This document shows, one piece after another, positions 43,059-51,997 of a stretch of 64,000 nt of DNA; position 1 is the stretch's first letter, and the number at the start of each line of letters is the position of its first letter. A program made the position numbers and the translations under genes. The stretch is from Caballeronia cordobensis (GTDB lineage Bacteria; Pseudomonadota; Gammaproteobacteria; Burkholderiales; Burkholderiaceae). Below the pieces are notes generated by a model. The model saw only the letters and a list, made by a program, of their open reading frames with translations. It made no database searches and was not told the origin of the DNA. Where the stretch lies: contig NZ_FCNY02000018.1 in the NCBI RefSeq assembly GCF_001544575.2, forward strand, positions 62,001 through 126,000. The letters are read 5' to 3'.

Positions 43059-43675
43059 GCAAGTTCCTTCAGTCGTTGCAGCAGATCGCGCAGCGCGAGC
43101 GCGCGATGGCTCAGCGCATTCTTGCGCGCGGGATCGAGTTCGGCGGCGGTCGCGTTCAGCGCCGGCAGGAAGAAGTGCGGGTCGTAGCCGAAGCCGTGCG
43201 CGCCGCGCGGCGCATCGAGCACTTCGCCGTGCCAGCGGCCTTCGGCGATGAGCGGCTCCGGATCGTCGGCGTGACGCACGAGCACGAGCACGCAGAAGTA
43301 GTACGCGCGGCGATCGGCGTGGTTGGCGAGATCGGCGACGAGTTTCGCGTTGTTCGCGGCGTCGCTTTTCGCTTCGCCGTTCATCGACGCATAGCGCGCG
43401 GAGTACACGCCCGGCGCGCCGTCCAGCGCGCGCACGCAGAGGCCGGAGTCGTCGGCGAGCGCGGGCAGGCCGGTGAGCGCCGACGCATGCCGCGCCTTCG
43501 CCAGCGCGTTCTCGACGAACGTCGCGTGCGGTTCCGGCGCTTCGGGCACGCCAAGCTCGCCCTGCGCGATCAGCTCGATTCCCGCCGCATCCAGGAGTGA
43601 TGCGAACTCGCGCAGCTTGCCCGCATTGTTCGATGCGAGCACGACGCGGCTCAGACCATGCGCATCAGACACCAT
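43055..43675 (-). CDS. rdgB: XTP/dITP diphosphatase (RdgB/HAM1 family)
   Basis: The protein (206 aa) hydrolyses deaminated purine nucleotides such as XTP and dITP to their monophosphates and so keeps them out of DNA. Motifs are VLASNNAGKLREFASLL (nucleotide-binding loop), TFVENALAKARHAS, ALADDSGLCVRALDGAPGVY and FGYDPHFFLP near the C-terminus. The start MVSDAHGLSRVVLASNN overlaps rph by 11 nt. Confidence 0.97.
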   Translation of the reverse strand: MVSDAHGLSRVVLASNNAGKLREFASLLDAAGIELIAQGELGVPEAPEPHATFVENALAKARHASALTGLPALADDSGLCVRALDGAPGVYSARYASMNGEAKSDAANNAKLVADLANHADRRAYYFCVLVLVRHADDPEPLIAEGRWHGEVLDAPRGAHGFGYDPHFFLPALNATAAELDPARKNALSHRALALRDLLQRLKELA

Positions 43676-44423
43676 GACTCTCCAGCGCTTCCTTCTGCTT
43701 CAGGATCAGCGCGCGGATGCCGCTGTCCGCGAGCGCGATCAGTTCGTTCATCTCGTCACGCGTGAAGGGCGCGCCTTCCGCCGTGCCCTGCACTTCGACG
43801 AAACCGCCTGCGCCCGTCATCACGACGTTCATGTCGGTATCGCATTGCGAGTCTTCGTCGTAGTCGAGATCGAGCACCGGCGCGCCTTCGAAAATGCCGA
43901 CCGAAATCGCCGCGACGAAGTCCTTCACCGGCGTCTTCGCGATCTTGCCCGCCGCGAGCAGCTTGCTCACCGCGTCGTGCGCTGCGACGAACGCGCCCGT
44001 GATGCTCGCCGTGCGCGTGCCGCCATCGGCCTGAATCACGTCGCAGTCGATGTGCAGCGTGCGCGCGCCGAGCGCGTTGAGATCGAACACCGAGCGCAGC
44101 GCGCGGCCGATCAGACGCTGGATTTCCTGCGTGCGGCCCGTCTGCTTGCCGCGCGCGGCTTCGCGGTCGCTGCGCGTGTGGGTCGCGCGCGGCAGCATGC
44201 CGTATTCCGCGGTGAGCCAGCCCTGTTCGCGTCCGCGCAGAAACTCGGGCACGCGCTCGGCGATGCTGGCCGTGCAGATCACCTTGGTATCGCCGAATTC
44301 GACGAGCACGGAGCCTTCCGCGTGCTTCGTGTAATTGCGCGTGATGCGCACGTCGCGCAGCTGATTCGCGCGGCGGCCGCTCGGGCGCGGGGGAGAAGGC
44401 TTGAGCAGGGGAGAGTCGGTCAT
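43665..44423 (-). CDS. rph: Ribonuclease PH
   Basis: The protein (252 aa) trims the 3' ends of tRNA precursors phosphorolytically. Visible motifs: RRANQLRDVRITRNYTKHAE, SVLVEFGDTKVICTASI, GRALRSVFDLNALGARTLHI, DCDVIQADGGTRTASITGAF and the catalytic region LDLDYDEDSQCDTDMNVVM. The first gene of an operon rph-rdgB-hemW-MFS read to the left, it is divergent from yicC. Confidence 0.97.
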   Translation of the reverse strand: MTDSPLLKPSPPRPSGRRANQLRDVRITRNYTKHAEGSVLVEFGDTKVICTASIAERVPEFLRGREQGWLTAEYGMLPRATHTRSDREAARGKQTGRTQEIQRLIGRALRSVFDLNALGARTLHIDCDVIQADGGTRTASITGAFVAAHDAVSKLLAAGKIAKTPVKDFVAAISVGIFEGAPVLDLDYDEDSQCDTDMNVVMTGAGGFVEVQGTAEGAPFTRDEMNELIALADSGIRALILKQKEALESHGV

Positions 44424-44674
44424 GGATCGGGTTCGAGAAAGTTGGACGGGAAATCCCAGCGATGTTTATCGTCATTCGCCGCCGATTTTATCGTTATTCA
44501 CCGGCAGGCGTCGGTGGCGGACATGCCGACCGGGCGGGCCGCGCGACAAAAATGGGATAATGCGGATTCCTCGCCCGGCCGCCAAACGCGTGCCATCCCC
44601 AAAGCACTTTCGAGAGCGCCGGGCGTTTCGTTGAATCGGCCTTCGCAAGGAAGGCTCACATCGCGAGACGTACC

Positions 44675-45619
44675 ATGATCTACAGCATGACAGGCTATGC
44701 CAGCGCGACGCGCGAAGTCGTCGCGGATGGCGCGGGACCCAATGGCGCGGGCGGTTCGGGCGTCGGTGTATCGGTGGAATTGCGCACGGTGAATTCGCGC
44801 TTTCTCGATCTGAACTTCCGGATGCCCGAAGACGTGCGCGCAACCGAGCCGCAATTGCGCGAAATGCTGATGTCCAAGCTCTCGCGCGGCAAGGTCGATA
44901 TCCGCATCAATCTGAATCGCGTCGAGCAGACGGCAAACGCGGGCGCGCTCAACCGCGAGGCGCTCACGCAGCTCGCGACGCTCGAACGCGCCGTGCTCGA
45001 TGTCTTTCCCGATGCCGAGCGCATGCGCACCGGCGAAATCCTGCGCTGGCCCGGTGTGCTCGCCGAAAGCGCGGTATCGCAGGAAACGTTGCGCGAAGCG
45101 GTGCTCGCATGCGGCAAGCAGGCAATCGCGGATCTCATCGAAGTGCGCGCGCGCGAAGGCGCGGCACTGGGCAAAGTGCTGATCGACAACGTGACGGAAA
45201 TGGAAGCGATCGTCGCGCGCATCACGCCGCTCGTCCCCGAACTCATCGCGAAGCATCAGCAGAAGATCGTCGAGCGTTTGCAGGATGCGCTGGGCATTGC
45301 GACGAACGAAGGCGGAACGTCGACGAGCGTGCCGCGCGAGGAAATCGCCGAACGCATTCGTCAGGAAGTGACGATGTACGGCATTCGCATCGACATCGCC
45401 GAAGAATTGCAGCGCCTCACCGCGCATCTGAACGAAACGCGCCACGTGCTGCAAAAGGGCGGCAAGGTCGGCAAGCGCCTCGACTTCATGATGCAGGAGC
45501 TTAACCGCGAAGCGAACACGCTCGGCTCGAAGGCGGCGGCGAAGGAACTCGCGGATGCATCGATGACGCTCAAGCTGCTCATCGAGCAGATGCGCGAGCA
45601 AGTACAGAATCTGGAGTAA
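44675..45619 (+). CDS. yicC: YicC-family endoribonuclease
   Basis: This 314-aa protein has the family start MIYSMTGYASATREV, SVELRTVNSRFLDLNFRMPE and the C-terminal DUF1732 region GKRLDFMMQELNREANTLGSK. YicC in E. coli is an endoribonuclease acting on some small RNAs; the precise role here is inferred. A Gly/Ala-rich insert (DGAGPNGAGGSGVGV) follows the first strand. gmk follows after 9 nt, then rpoZ and spoT: the conserved order of this region in the group. Confidence 0.95.
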   Translation: MIYSMTGYASATREVVADGAGPNGAGGSGVGVSVELRTVNSRFLDLNFRMPEDVRATEPQLREMLMSKLSRGKVDIRINLNRVEQTANAGALNREALTQLATLERAVLDVFPDAERMRTGEILRWPGVLAESAVSQETLREAVLACGKQAIADLIEVRAREGAALGKVLIDNVTEMEAIVARITPLVPELIAKHQQKIVERLQDALGIATNEGGTSTSVPREEIAERIRQEVTMYGIRIDIAEELQRLTAHLNETRHVLQKGGKVGKRLDFMMQELNREANTLGSKAAAKELADASMTLKLLIEQMREQVQNLE

Positions 45620-45628
45620 CGCAACATC

Positions 45629-46303
45629 ATGCCGAATACCACGCACCGCTCGCACAGCCACTATACGGGCATCTATCCCGGCAACCTGTTTATGGTCGTC
45701 GCGCCGTCGGGCGCGGGCAAGTCCACGCTCGTGAACGCGCTGCTCGCCGAGGATAAGGAGATTCTGCTGTCGGTTTCGTACACGACGCGCGAGGCGCGTT
45801 CGAAGGAAACCAACGGCGTGCAGTATCACTTCGTGTCCGTCGACGAATTCATGGAGCGGCGCGAAAACGGCGAGTTTCTGGAAAGCGCCGAAGTGCACGG
45901 CAACTATTACGCGACCTCGAAGCTGTGGATCGCCGATCAGATGAAGCAGGGCCACGACGTGCTGCTCGAAATCGACTGGCAGGGCGCGCAGCAGGTGAAG
46001 AAGCAGTTTCGCAACGCGGTGGAGATTTTCATTCTGCCGCCGTCGCTCGACGCGCTCGAAGACCGCCTCAAGAAACGCGGCCAGGATTCCGAAAAAGTGA
46101 TCGTGCGGCGGCTGCTCGCGGCCGGCAGCGAAATGGCGCATGCATCGGAAGCGGAGTATGTGGTGATCAACGAAAACTTCGATCGCGCGCTCGCGGAACT
46201 GCGTTGTCTCGTGGCCGCGACGCGCCTGCGCTTCACGTCGCAATACGCGCGCAATACGCAGCTTTTCGTGGATCTCGGTATTCATTCGACGCCGCAATCC
46301 TGA
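45629..46303 (+). CDS. gmk: Guanylate kinase
   Basis: The 224-aa enzyme phosphorylates GMP to GDP with ATP. It has the P-loop APSGAGKST (25-33), the GMP-binding SVSYTTREARSKETNGVQY and the lid FLESAEVHGNYYATSK. The N-terminal 18 residues before the P-loop strand are longer than in E. coli. Confidence 0.97.
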   Translation: MPNTTHRSHSHYTGIYPGNLFMVVAPSGAGKSTLVNALLAEDKEILLSVSYTTREARSKETNGVQYHFVSVDEFMERRENGEFLESAEVHGNYYATSKLWIADQMKQGHDVLLEIDWQGAQQVKKQFRNAVEIFILPPSLDALEDRLKKRGQDSEKVIVRRLLAAGSEMAHASEAEYVVINENFDRALAELRCLVAATRLRFTSQYARNTQLFVDLGIHSTPQS

Positions 46304-46372
46304 CACGCCGCCGTGACCGGGTCGTTCGGTCACATAAGGTAGAATAAAACCCATATCGAGAAGGAACTCAAC

Positions 46373-46576
46373 ATGGCCCGCATCACCGTCGAAGACTGCC
46401 TGAAACAAATCCCGAATCGCTTCGAGCTCGCGCTCGCGGCGACGTATCGCGCGCGTCAGCTCGCACAAGGCCACACGCCGAAAATCGAGAGCCGCGACAA
46501 GCCTACCGTCGTCGCGCTGCGCGAGATCGCGGCGGGTCAGGTCGGCATCGAAATGTTGAAGAAGGTGCCCGTCTAA
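46373..46576 (+). CDS. rpoZ: RNA polymerase omega subunit
   Basis: The protein (67 aa) starts MARITVEDCLKQIPNRFELA and contains AATYRARQL, the conserved omega core. It helps fold the beta' subunit and takes part in ppGpp binding, which fits its place just before spoT. The ribosome-binding site is AAGGA. Confidence 0.98.
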   Translation: MARITVEDCLKQIPNRFELALAATYRARQLAQGHTPKIESRDKPTVVALREIAAGQVGIEMLKKVPV

Positions 46577-46646
46577 GGGCTGCGGCATCCCGGTTTCAAT
46601 TTCTGCAACCGACAACCCAACGCGTCACATCACCACGGAGGCGAAG

Positions 46647-49040
46647 ATGAGTCAGACACCGTTGCCCATCTCCGCCGCCGTGGACCCCGACATCGACATC
46701 GATCAGGATTCGGTGCTCGATGCGGACAAGCCGCATGCGGCGCGCAAGTACATCGACGCGGTCCTCGAACAGTCGTTTCGCCACCTGTTCGGCCCGACCG
46801 CCACGCCTGAACAGCCGCGCAAGCACGACGTCGTTTCCATCGCGAAACTGACGAACACGCTCGCCGGCTACATCTCCGCCGAGGAAATCAAGGAAGTCAA
46901 GGCGGCGTTCCATTTCAGCGACGAAGCGCATCTCGGGCAGTATCGCCAGAGCGGCGAGCCGTACATCACGCATCCGGTCGCGGTCGCGGAAATCTGCGCG
47001 GGCTGGAAGCTGGACGCGCAATCGATCATGGCCGCGCTGCTGCACGACGTGATCGAAGATCAGGGCGTGACCAAGACGGAGATCGCGGAGCGCTTCGGCG
47101 CGAAAGTCGCGGAACTGGTCGACGGCTTGTCCAAGCTGGACAAGATGGAATTTCGCAATCGCGAGGAAGCGCAGGCGGAGAACTTCCGCAAGATGCTGCT
47201 CGCGATGGCGCGCGACGTGCGCGTCATTCTCGTCAAGCTCGCCGACCGGCTGCACAACATGCGCACGCTCGGTGCGGTGCCGCCGGAAAAGCGCCGGCGC
47301 GTGGCGCGCGAGACGCTGGATATCTACGCGCCGATCGCGCATCGGCTCGGTCTGAACAATACGTATCGCGAGCTGCAGGATCTTTCCTTCGCGAACTTCA
47401 ATCCGAATCGCTACGCCACGCTCGAAAAAGCGGTGAAGGCGGCGCGCGGCAACCGGCGCGAAGTGGTCGGCAAGATTCTCGAGGCGGTGCAGCGCACCAT
47501 CGCGGACGCGAAGATCAACGCGGAAGTCACCGGCCGCGAGAAAACGATCTACAGCATCTACAAGAAGATGCGCGACAAGCAGTTGTCGTTTTCGCAGGTG
47601 CTCGACGTGTACGGCTTTCGCGTCGTGGTCGAGAGCGCGCTCGAATGCTATACGTGCATCGGCGCGCTGCATGCGCTGTACAAGCCCGTGCCGGGCAAGT
47701 TCAAGGACTACATCGCCATTCCGAAGGTGAATGGCTATCAGTCGCTGCATACCACGCTCGTCGGCCCGTTCGGCGCGCCGATCGAGTTCCAGATTCGCAC
47801 GCGCAAGATGCACGAGATCGCCGAAGCCGGCGTCGCGGCGCACTGGCTCTACAAGAATGGCGGCGCCGATCTCAACGATGTGCAAAAGCGCGCGCATCAG
47901 TGGCTCAAGTCGCTGCTCGACATTCAGAGCGAAGCGGGCGATTCGAGCGAATTCCTCGAACACGTCAAGATCGACCTGTTCCCGGACGCGGTCTACGTGT
48001 TTACGCCGAAGTCGAAGATCATGCCGCTGCCGCGCGGCGCGACGGCGCTCGATTTCGCCTATTCGATTCACAGCGACCTCGGCAATCAGTGCGTCGCGGT
48101 GAAGATCAACAACGAGCTTCTGCCGCTGCGCACGGAGCTGAAAAGCGGCGATATCGTCGAAGTGATCACCGCGCCGTATTCGAAACCGAATCCCGCGTGG
48201 CTCGGCTTCGTGCGCACCGGCAAGGCCCGCTCGGCCATCCGTCACTATCTGAAGACGATGCGCCTGAACGAGTCGGTGCAACTGGGCGAGCGGCTCGTCG
48301 ATCAGAGTCTCAAGGGCTACGGCCTCGCGCTTTCGGATGTCACGCCGGAAGTCTGGGAAAAACTCGTGCTGTGGACCGGCAACAAGACGCGCCAGGAGAT
48401 TTTCGCGGACATCGGTCTCGGCCGGCGCGTGGCGGCGGTCATGGCCAAGCGCATCGAAGTGTTGATGAACGGTATCGCCGATGACGAAGATCATCCGCGC
48501 GAGCACCACAGCACGAACACCGCGCCGCCGGTGGTCATCACGGGTACCGAAGGCATGTCGGTGCAGCTTTCGCCGTGCTGCCGCCCGATTCCTGGCGACG
48601 ACATCATGGGCTATATCGGCATCGGCCTCGGCATGGCGATTCACACGACGGAATGCCGCGTCGCGCAGCGCATCCACCGGCGCGATCCGGGCCGCTGGAT
48701 CGACGTCGCATGGGCGCCGCAGCCAGGCCGTCTCTTCGACGTCGCCGTGAAGGTGCTCGTGAAGAACACGAAGGGTGTGTTCGCCCGCGTCGCGGCGGAC
48801 ATCACGTCGGCGGATGCGAACATCGTGCATATCGCGATGGACGAGGACGTGTCGCAGGAAGCCAAGCTGCTGCGCTTCGTGATTCAGGTCAGCGACCGCG
48901 TGCATCTGGCCAACGTCATGCGCCGCGTGCGCACCAATCCGGACGTGATGCGCATCGCGCGCGAGCGTCCGAGCGACGAACCGCATCACCGCAATCAGGA
49001 CGGCGGCATGCGCATCGACCGCGAGCGCGCCGACTACTGA
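46647..49040 (+). CDS. spoT: Bifunctional (p)ppGpp synthase/hydrolase
   Basis: The 797-aa RelA/SpoT-family enzyme makes and degrades the alarmone (p)ppGpp. The hydrolase domain has the HD pair in ALLHDVIEDQG (His133, Asp134) and YITHPVAVAEI. The synthase domain has EKTIYSIYKKMRDK, VYGFRVVVES and YIAIPKVNGYQSLHTTLVGP. The TGS domain (VYVFTPKSKIMPLPRGATAL) and a C-terminal ACT domain follow. With an apparently intact HD site it should be bifunctional. A betaproteobacterial second member (relA) is not in the window. Confidence 0.97.
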   Translation: MSQTPLPISAAVDPDIDIDQDSVLDADKPHAARKYIDAVLEQSFRHLFGPTATPEQPRKHDVVSIAKLTNTLAGYISAEEIKEVKAAFHFSDEAHLGQYRQSGEPYITHPVAVAEICAGWKLDAQSIMAALLHDVIEDQGVTKTEIAERFGAKVAELVDGLSKLDKMEFRNREEAQAENFRKMLLAMARDVRVILVKLADRLHNMRTLGAVPPEKRRRVARETLDIYAPIAHRLGLNNTYRELQDLSFANFNPNRYATLEKAVKAARGNRREVVGKILEAVQRTIADAKINAEVTGREKTIYSIYKKMRDKQLSFSQVLDVYGFRVVVESALECYTCIGALHALYKPVPGKFKDYIAIPKVNGYQSLHTTLVGPFGAPIEFQIRTRKMHEIAEAGVAAHWLYKNGGADLNDVQKRAHQWLKSLLDIQSEAGDSSEFLEHVKIDLFPDAVYVFTPKSKIMPLPRGATALDFAYSIHSDLGNQCVAVKINNELLPLRTELKSGDIVEVITAPYSKPNPAWLGFVRTGKARSAIRHYLKTMRLNESVQLGERLVDQSLKGYGLALSDVTPEVWEKLVLWTGNKTRQEIFADIGLGRRVAAVMAKRIEVLMNGIADDEDHPREHHSTNTAPPVVITGTEGMSVQLSPCCRPIPGDDIMGYIGIGLGMAIHTTECRVAQRIHRRDPGRWIDVAWAPQPGRLFDVAVKVLVKNTKGVFARVAADITSADANIVHIAMDEDVSQEAKLLRFVIQVSDRVHLANVMRRVRTNPDVMRIARERPSDEPHHRNQDGGMRIDRERADY

Positions 49041-49104
49041 CGCGCCGGCGCGGGTACGCGGCATGCATGCCTGTCGTCGTCCGACGAACAGGAGAAGGCG
49101 CCGC

Positions 49105-49596
49105 ATGAACACTTCCGATCTCGAAGGCACCACGCTCGATTACTGGGTCGCGCGCGGGCTGCACGAATTCATCCGCGAAATCCACTTCACCGATAGCGGA
49201 GAGACGCTCTCTATCCGCGGCAACGACCGCGGCAAGCCCTGGGACGGACGCTTTCTGCCATCGACGTCATGGGAGGCCGCATCGGTCGTCCTGGAGCGCG
49301 CCTGCAAGCTGGAGATGCAGGATCACGGGCGCGGCGAGGTGAGCTGCAGCGTGACGTTCGGGAAGGAAGGCAAGCCGGTGGAAGGGCGGGGACCGTCGCT
49401 GCGGATCGCATTGCTGCGCGCGTTCGTGCGGCACGCGTTCGGCGACGAGGTGGAGGACGAGTACTTGCGGCGCCCCCAGTCGCTGCTTGGCGAGCGTGCG
49501 GAACCGATCGGTGAATCGAGCGCGACGGCTCCGGTGGAGGATATGCCGTCGCCGGAGAGGCATATCGGCGATATCAGCCCGGTTCCGCGTCAGTAG
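49105..49596 (+). CDS. NinX-like (DUF2591) protein
   Basis: The 163-aa protein starts at ATG 49105 (MNTSDLEGTTLDYWVARGLH) behind AGGAGAAG. The opening TTLDYWVAR, GRFLPSTSWEAASVVLERAC and LRIALLRAFVRHAFGDEVED match the DUF2591/NinX family, named after a lambda ninR-region protein and widespread in Burkholderia chromosomes; function unknown. No other phage gene lies nearby. It follows spoT by 64 nt. Confidence 0.8.
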   Translation: MNTSDLEGTTLDYWVARGLHEFIREIHFTDSGETLSIRGNDRGKPWDGRFLPSTSWEAASVVLERACKLEMQDHGRGEVSCSVTFGKEGKPVEGRGPSLRIALLRAFVRHAFGDEVEDEYLRRPQSLLGERAEPIGESSATAPVEDMPSPERHIGDISPVPRQ

Positions 49597-49617
49597 GCCA
49601 TTCCGGCGCGCACAAAC

Positions 49618-49648
49618 AAAAAGGGCCTTCCGTTTGGAAGGCCCTTCA
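49618..49648. terminator. Bidirectional terminator between the NinX-like gene and tRNA-Arg genes
   Basis: An 11-bp perfect stem (AAGGGCCTTCC at 49621-49631, GGAAGGCCCTT at 49636-49646) with a GTTT loop is preceded by A-rich DNA. On the minus strand this gives a T run after the stem, so it ends the tRNA-Arg transcript; it may also end the spoT side. Confidence 0.88.
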
Positions 49649-49652
49649 AAAG

Positions 49653-49729
49653 TGGCGCGGCTGGCAGGATTCGAACCCACGACCCCTTGGTTCGTAGCCA
49701 AGTACTCTATCCAACTGAGCTACAGCCGC
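49653..49729 (-). tRNA. tRNA-Arg (anticodon ACG), copy 3 in transcription order
   Basis: This 77-nt gene has the acceptor GCGGCTG/CAGCCGC, discriminator G, encoded CCA and the anticodon loop CTACGAA with anticodon ACG. It is identical to the two copies to its right. Confidence 0.97.
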
Positions 49730-49808
49730 ACGCAAAACGGTACTGCTTATACTGCGTTGCGCTTGTGGTTAAGCGCTTGATGCCCTCATTCGAGAACATC
49801 AGAAAAAG

Positions 49809-49885
49809 TGGCGCGGCTGGCAGGATTCGAACCCACGACCCCTTGGTTCGTAGCCAAGTACTCTATCCAACTGAGCTACAGCCGC
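49809..49885 (-). tRNA. tRNA-Arg (anticodon ACG), copy 2
   Basis: This is identical in sequence to the gene at 49653-49729 and lies exactly 156 bp from it. Confidence 0.97.
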
Positions 49886-49964
49886 ACGCAAAACGGTACT
49901 GCTTATACTGCGTTGCGCTTGTGGTTAAGCGCTTGATGCCCTCATTCGAGAACATCAGAAAAAG

Positions 49965-50041
49965 TGGCGCGGCTGGCAGGATTCGAACCCACGACCCCTT
50001 GGTTCGTAGCCAAGTACTCTATCCAACTGAGCTACAGCCGC
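49965..50041 (-). tRNA. tRNA-Arg (anticodon ACG), copy 1
   Basis: This is the first of the three copies in transcription order, identical to the others. It lies 151 bp from greB, which reads the other way. Confidence 0.97.
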
Positions 50042-50192
50042 ACGCAGAAGCGGAATTATAGCCAAGGTAATTTAAAAAAGGAAGCGGTTTTGGCCGATGT
50101 TTCGATCTTTCTGTCGACGAAACGGGCGCGAGGCGTGGTAACTTGATGTTTGCAAAGCCAGAACTTCTCAGATTCCGTTATCGATCCGCATC

Positions 50193-50744
50193 ATGAACAA
50201 GGCATTTGTCAAAGAGTCGGACGACACCGACGACGACCTCGACCTCGGCCAGCCGGACGTTCCGGCGGGCACGAAGAACTACATCACGCCGGCGGGCCAT
50301 CAGCGGCTGCGTGACGAGCTCCTGCAGCTTCTCGACAACGAGCGGCCCGAGGTGGTGAGGCTCGTCTCGTGGGCCGCGTCCAACGGCGACCGCTCGGAGA
50401 ACGGCGACTACATCTACGGCAAACGGCGGCTGCGCGAGATCGATCGGCGCATCCGCTTTCTGGGCAAGCGCCTGGATCTCGCGGAAGTGGTGGACAGCAG
50501 CAAGCAGGAGAACGTCGATCAGGTTTTTTTCGGCGCGACGGTGGACTACGCGGGCGACGACGGCGACGTGAAGACCGTAACGATCGTCGGCGTGGACGAA
50601 GTCGATCTGGAGCGTGGTTATGTGAGCTGGATCTCGCCGGTCGCGCGTGCGCTCCTGAAGGCGAAAATCGGTGATACGGTCGCTTTGCACACGCCGGCGG
50701 GCGTGCAGCAGATCGATATTCTGGATGTGCGCTACCCGAGTTGA
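50193..50744 (+). CDS. greB: Transcription elongation factor GreB
   Basis: The 183-aa protein rescues backtracked RNA polymerase by stimulating transcript cleavage. After an acidic leader of about 25 residues comes the coiled coil (TPAGHQRLRDELLQLLDNER) with the basic GreB patch and the acidic tip SNGDRSENGDYIYGKRRLRE, followed by the FKBP-like domain (VGVDEVDLERGYVSWISPVA). The leader is longer than in E. coli. It converges with the porin gene. Confidence 0.96.
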   Translation: MNKAFVKESDDTDDDLDLGQPDVPAGTKNYITPAGHQRLRDELLQLLDNERPEVVRLVSWAASNGDRSENGDYIYGKRRLREIDRRIRFLGKRLDLAEVVDSSKQENVDQVFFGATVDYAGDDGDVKTVTIVGVDEVDLERGYVSWISPVARALLKAKIGDTVALHTPAGVQQIDILDVRYPS

Positions 50745-50786
50745 GCGCGAACTGAGCGCAGCGGCCTGCCTGACCGGCAGACGAAA

Positions 50787-50812
50787 AAAAGCCGCTCCGA
50801 AGAGCGGCTTTT
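50787..50812. terminator. Bidirectional terminator between greB and the porin gene
   Basis: A GCCGCTC/GAGCGGC stem (50791-50797 with 50802-50808) is flanked by A7 on the left and T4 on the right, so it works on both strands for the two convergent genes. Confidence 0.88.
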
Positions 50813-50836
50813 CCACAACTGAACTGCCGTTGAATC

Positions 50837-51997
50837 TTAGAAGCGGTGACGCATGCCAACCGTCGCCGAAACCTGATTCGAGTTCGACGACATGCCGACG
50901 CCGTTGATCACTGCGCCGATAGGCAGGTTGTCCTTGTCGGTCATGTGCTGATACTCGCCCTGCAGGTACACGTCGGTGCGCTTGGACAGCGCGTAGGCCG
51001 TCTGCAGGCTGAACTGGTGGAACTTCGGCTTTTCGCCGTCGATGCGGCTGTCCGTGTACGTGTAAGCACCGGCGAGCGACAGAGCCGGCGTCAGGTTGTA
51101 ACGGCCGTTGACTTCGTAGTTCGTGAAGCGAACGTGGCCGTCGGTCAGGTTGATCGAGCCGGCGCCTTGCGTGCCGACGCTGGTGATCGACGAAGCGTTG
51201 TCGAGCATCGTCTGCGTGAACACGAAACCAACCGTTGCCGGGCCGAACGCGTAGTTCAGACCGCCGCCGAAGATGCGCTGACGGCCAGCGACGAACGGCG
51301 TGTTGTCGGTCGTGATCGCGCCGTTGACGTTGTTCGTCGGCGAGCCGACGTTGTTCAGTTGCATGTACGCTGCGGCGACGTTCAACGGGCCGTAGTTGTA
51401 CGACGCGCCGACGCTGTACGCGCGGTTATCCGCGAAGCCGCCTGCTTCATTCGAGAAACCGTACATCGCGCCCAGCTTGAAGCCGGCGTAGTTCGCGCTC
51501 GTGTACTTGACCGAATTGTTCACGCGGAACGTGTTGTCGAGGTTGTCGTTGTCGAACGGGTGGGCGAACTGCGTGCCGCCGTATTGCGTGCCCGTCAGAG
51601 CCAGAGGCCCGAGGAAGTCGACCACGGAGTCATACTGACGGCCGAGAGTGATCGAGCCGAATTGCGTGCTCGACAGACCGACGAACGCCTGACGGCCGAA
51701 CTCACGACCGCCTTGACCGTTCTGGCCGTTCATGATGTTGAAGCCGTTCTCCAACGTGAAGATCGCCTTCAGGCCGCCGCCGAGGTCTTCAGCGCCGCGC
51801 AGGCCCCAACGGCTGCCGTTCACCTGACCGCTCGTCGCCTTGAAGTTGCTGTGGCCAGGGCCGCCGACCGTCGTGATCTGGTTGTTCGTGTAGGTGATGC
51901 CCGCATCGATCAGGCCGTACAGCGTGACGCTGCTTTGCGCATGGGCGGCGGTAGCAAAAACGCCCGACAGGGCAGCGACCATGAGAGTCTTTTTCAT
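50837..51997 (-). CDS. Outer-membrane porin, Gram-negative trimeric type (OmpC-like)
   Basis: The 386-aa protein begins MKKTLMVAALSGVFATAAHA, a signal peptide, and continues QSSVTLYGLIDAGITYTNN, the typical start of a betaproteobacterial general porin. It is rich in alternating beta strands (VKYTSANYAGFKLGAMYGF, RVNNSVKYTS) and ends in ATVGMRHRF with the terminal Phe needed for outer-membrane insertion. It admits small hydrophilic solutes. I chose ATG 51997 after GGAGTTACAAAG; a longer frame (456 aa) would begin in the 5' untranslated region. The upstream region is AT-rich. Confidence 0.96.
   Translation of the reverse strand: MKKTLMVAALSGVFATAAHAQSSVTLYGLIDAGITYTNNQITTVGGPGHSNFKATSGQVNGSRWGLRGAEDLGGGLKAIFTLENGFNIMNGQNGQGGREFGRQAFVGLSSTQFGSITLGRQYDSVVDFLGPLALTGTQYGGTQFAHPFDNDNLDNTFRVNNSVKYTSANYAGFKLGAMYGFSNEAGGFADNRAYSVGASYNYGPLNVAAAYMQLNNVGSPTNNVNGAITTDNTPFVAGRQRIFGGGLNYAFGPATVGFVFTQTMLDNASSITSVGTQGAGSINLTDGHVRFTNYEVNGRYNLTPALSLAGAYTYTDSRIDGEKPKFHQFSLQTAYALSKRTDVYLQGEYQHMTDKDNLPIGAVINGVGMSSNSNQVSATVGMRHRF

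Larger units (their letters stand above)
49653..50041. repeat. Three-copy tandem repeat of 156 bp carrying tRNA-Arg
   Basis: The unit is one 77-bp tRNA gene plus a 79-bp spacer; spacers 49730-49808 and 49886-49964 appear identical base for base, as are the tRNAs. The unit is present 2.5 times (three genes, two spacers). Exact identity of spacers, not only of tRNAs, points to recent duplication or gene conversion. Confidence 0.93.

Noticed and set aside
46596..49133. An 845-codon minus-strand frame over spoT
   Set aside because: Antisense shadow; spoT on the plus strand has all its domains.
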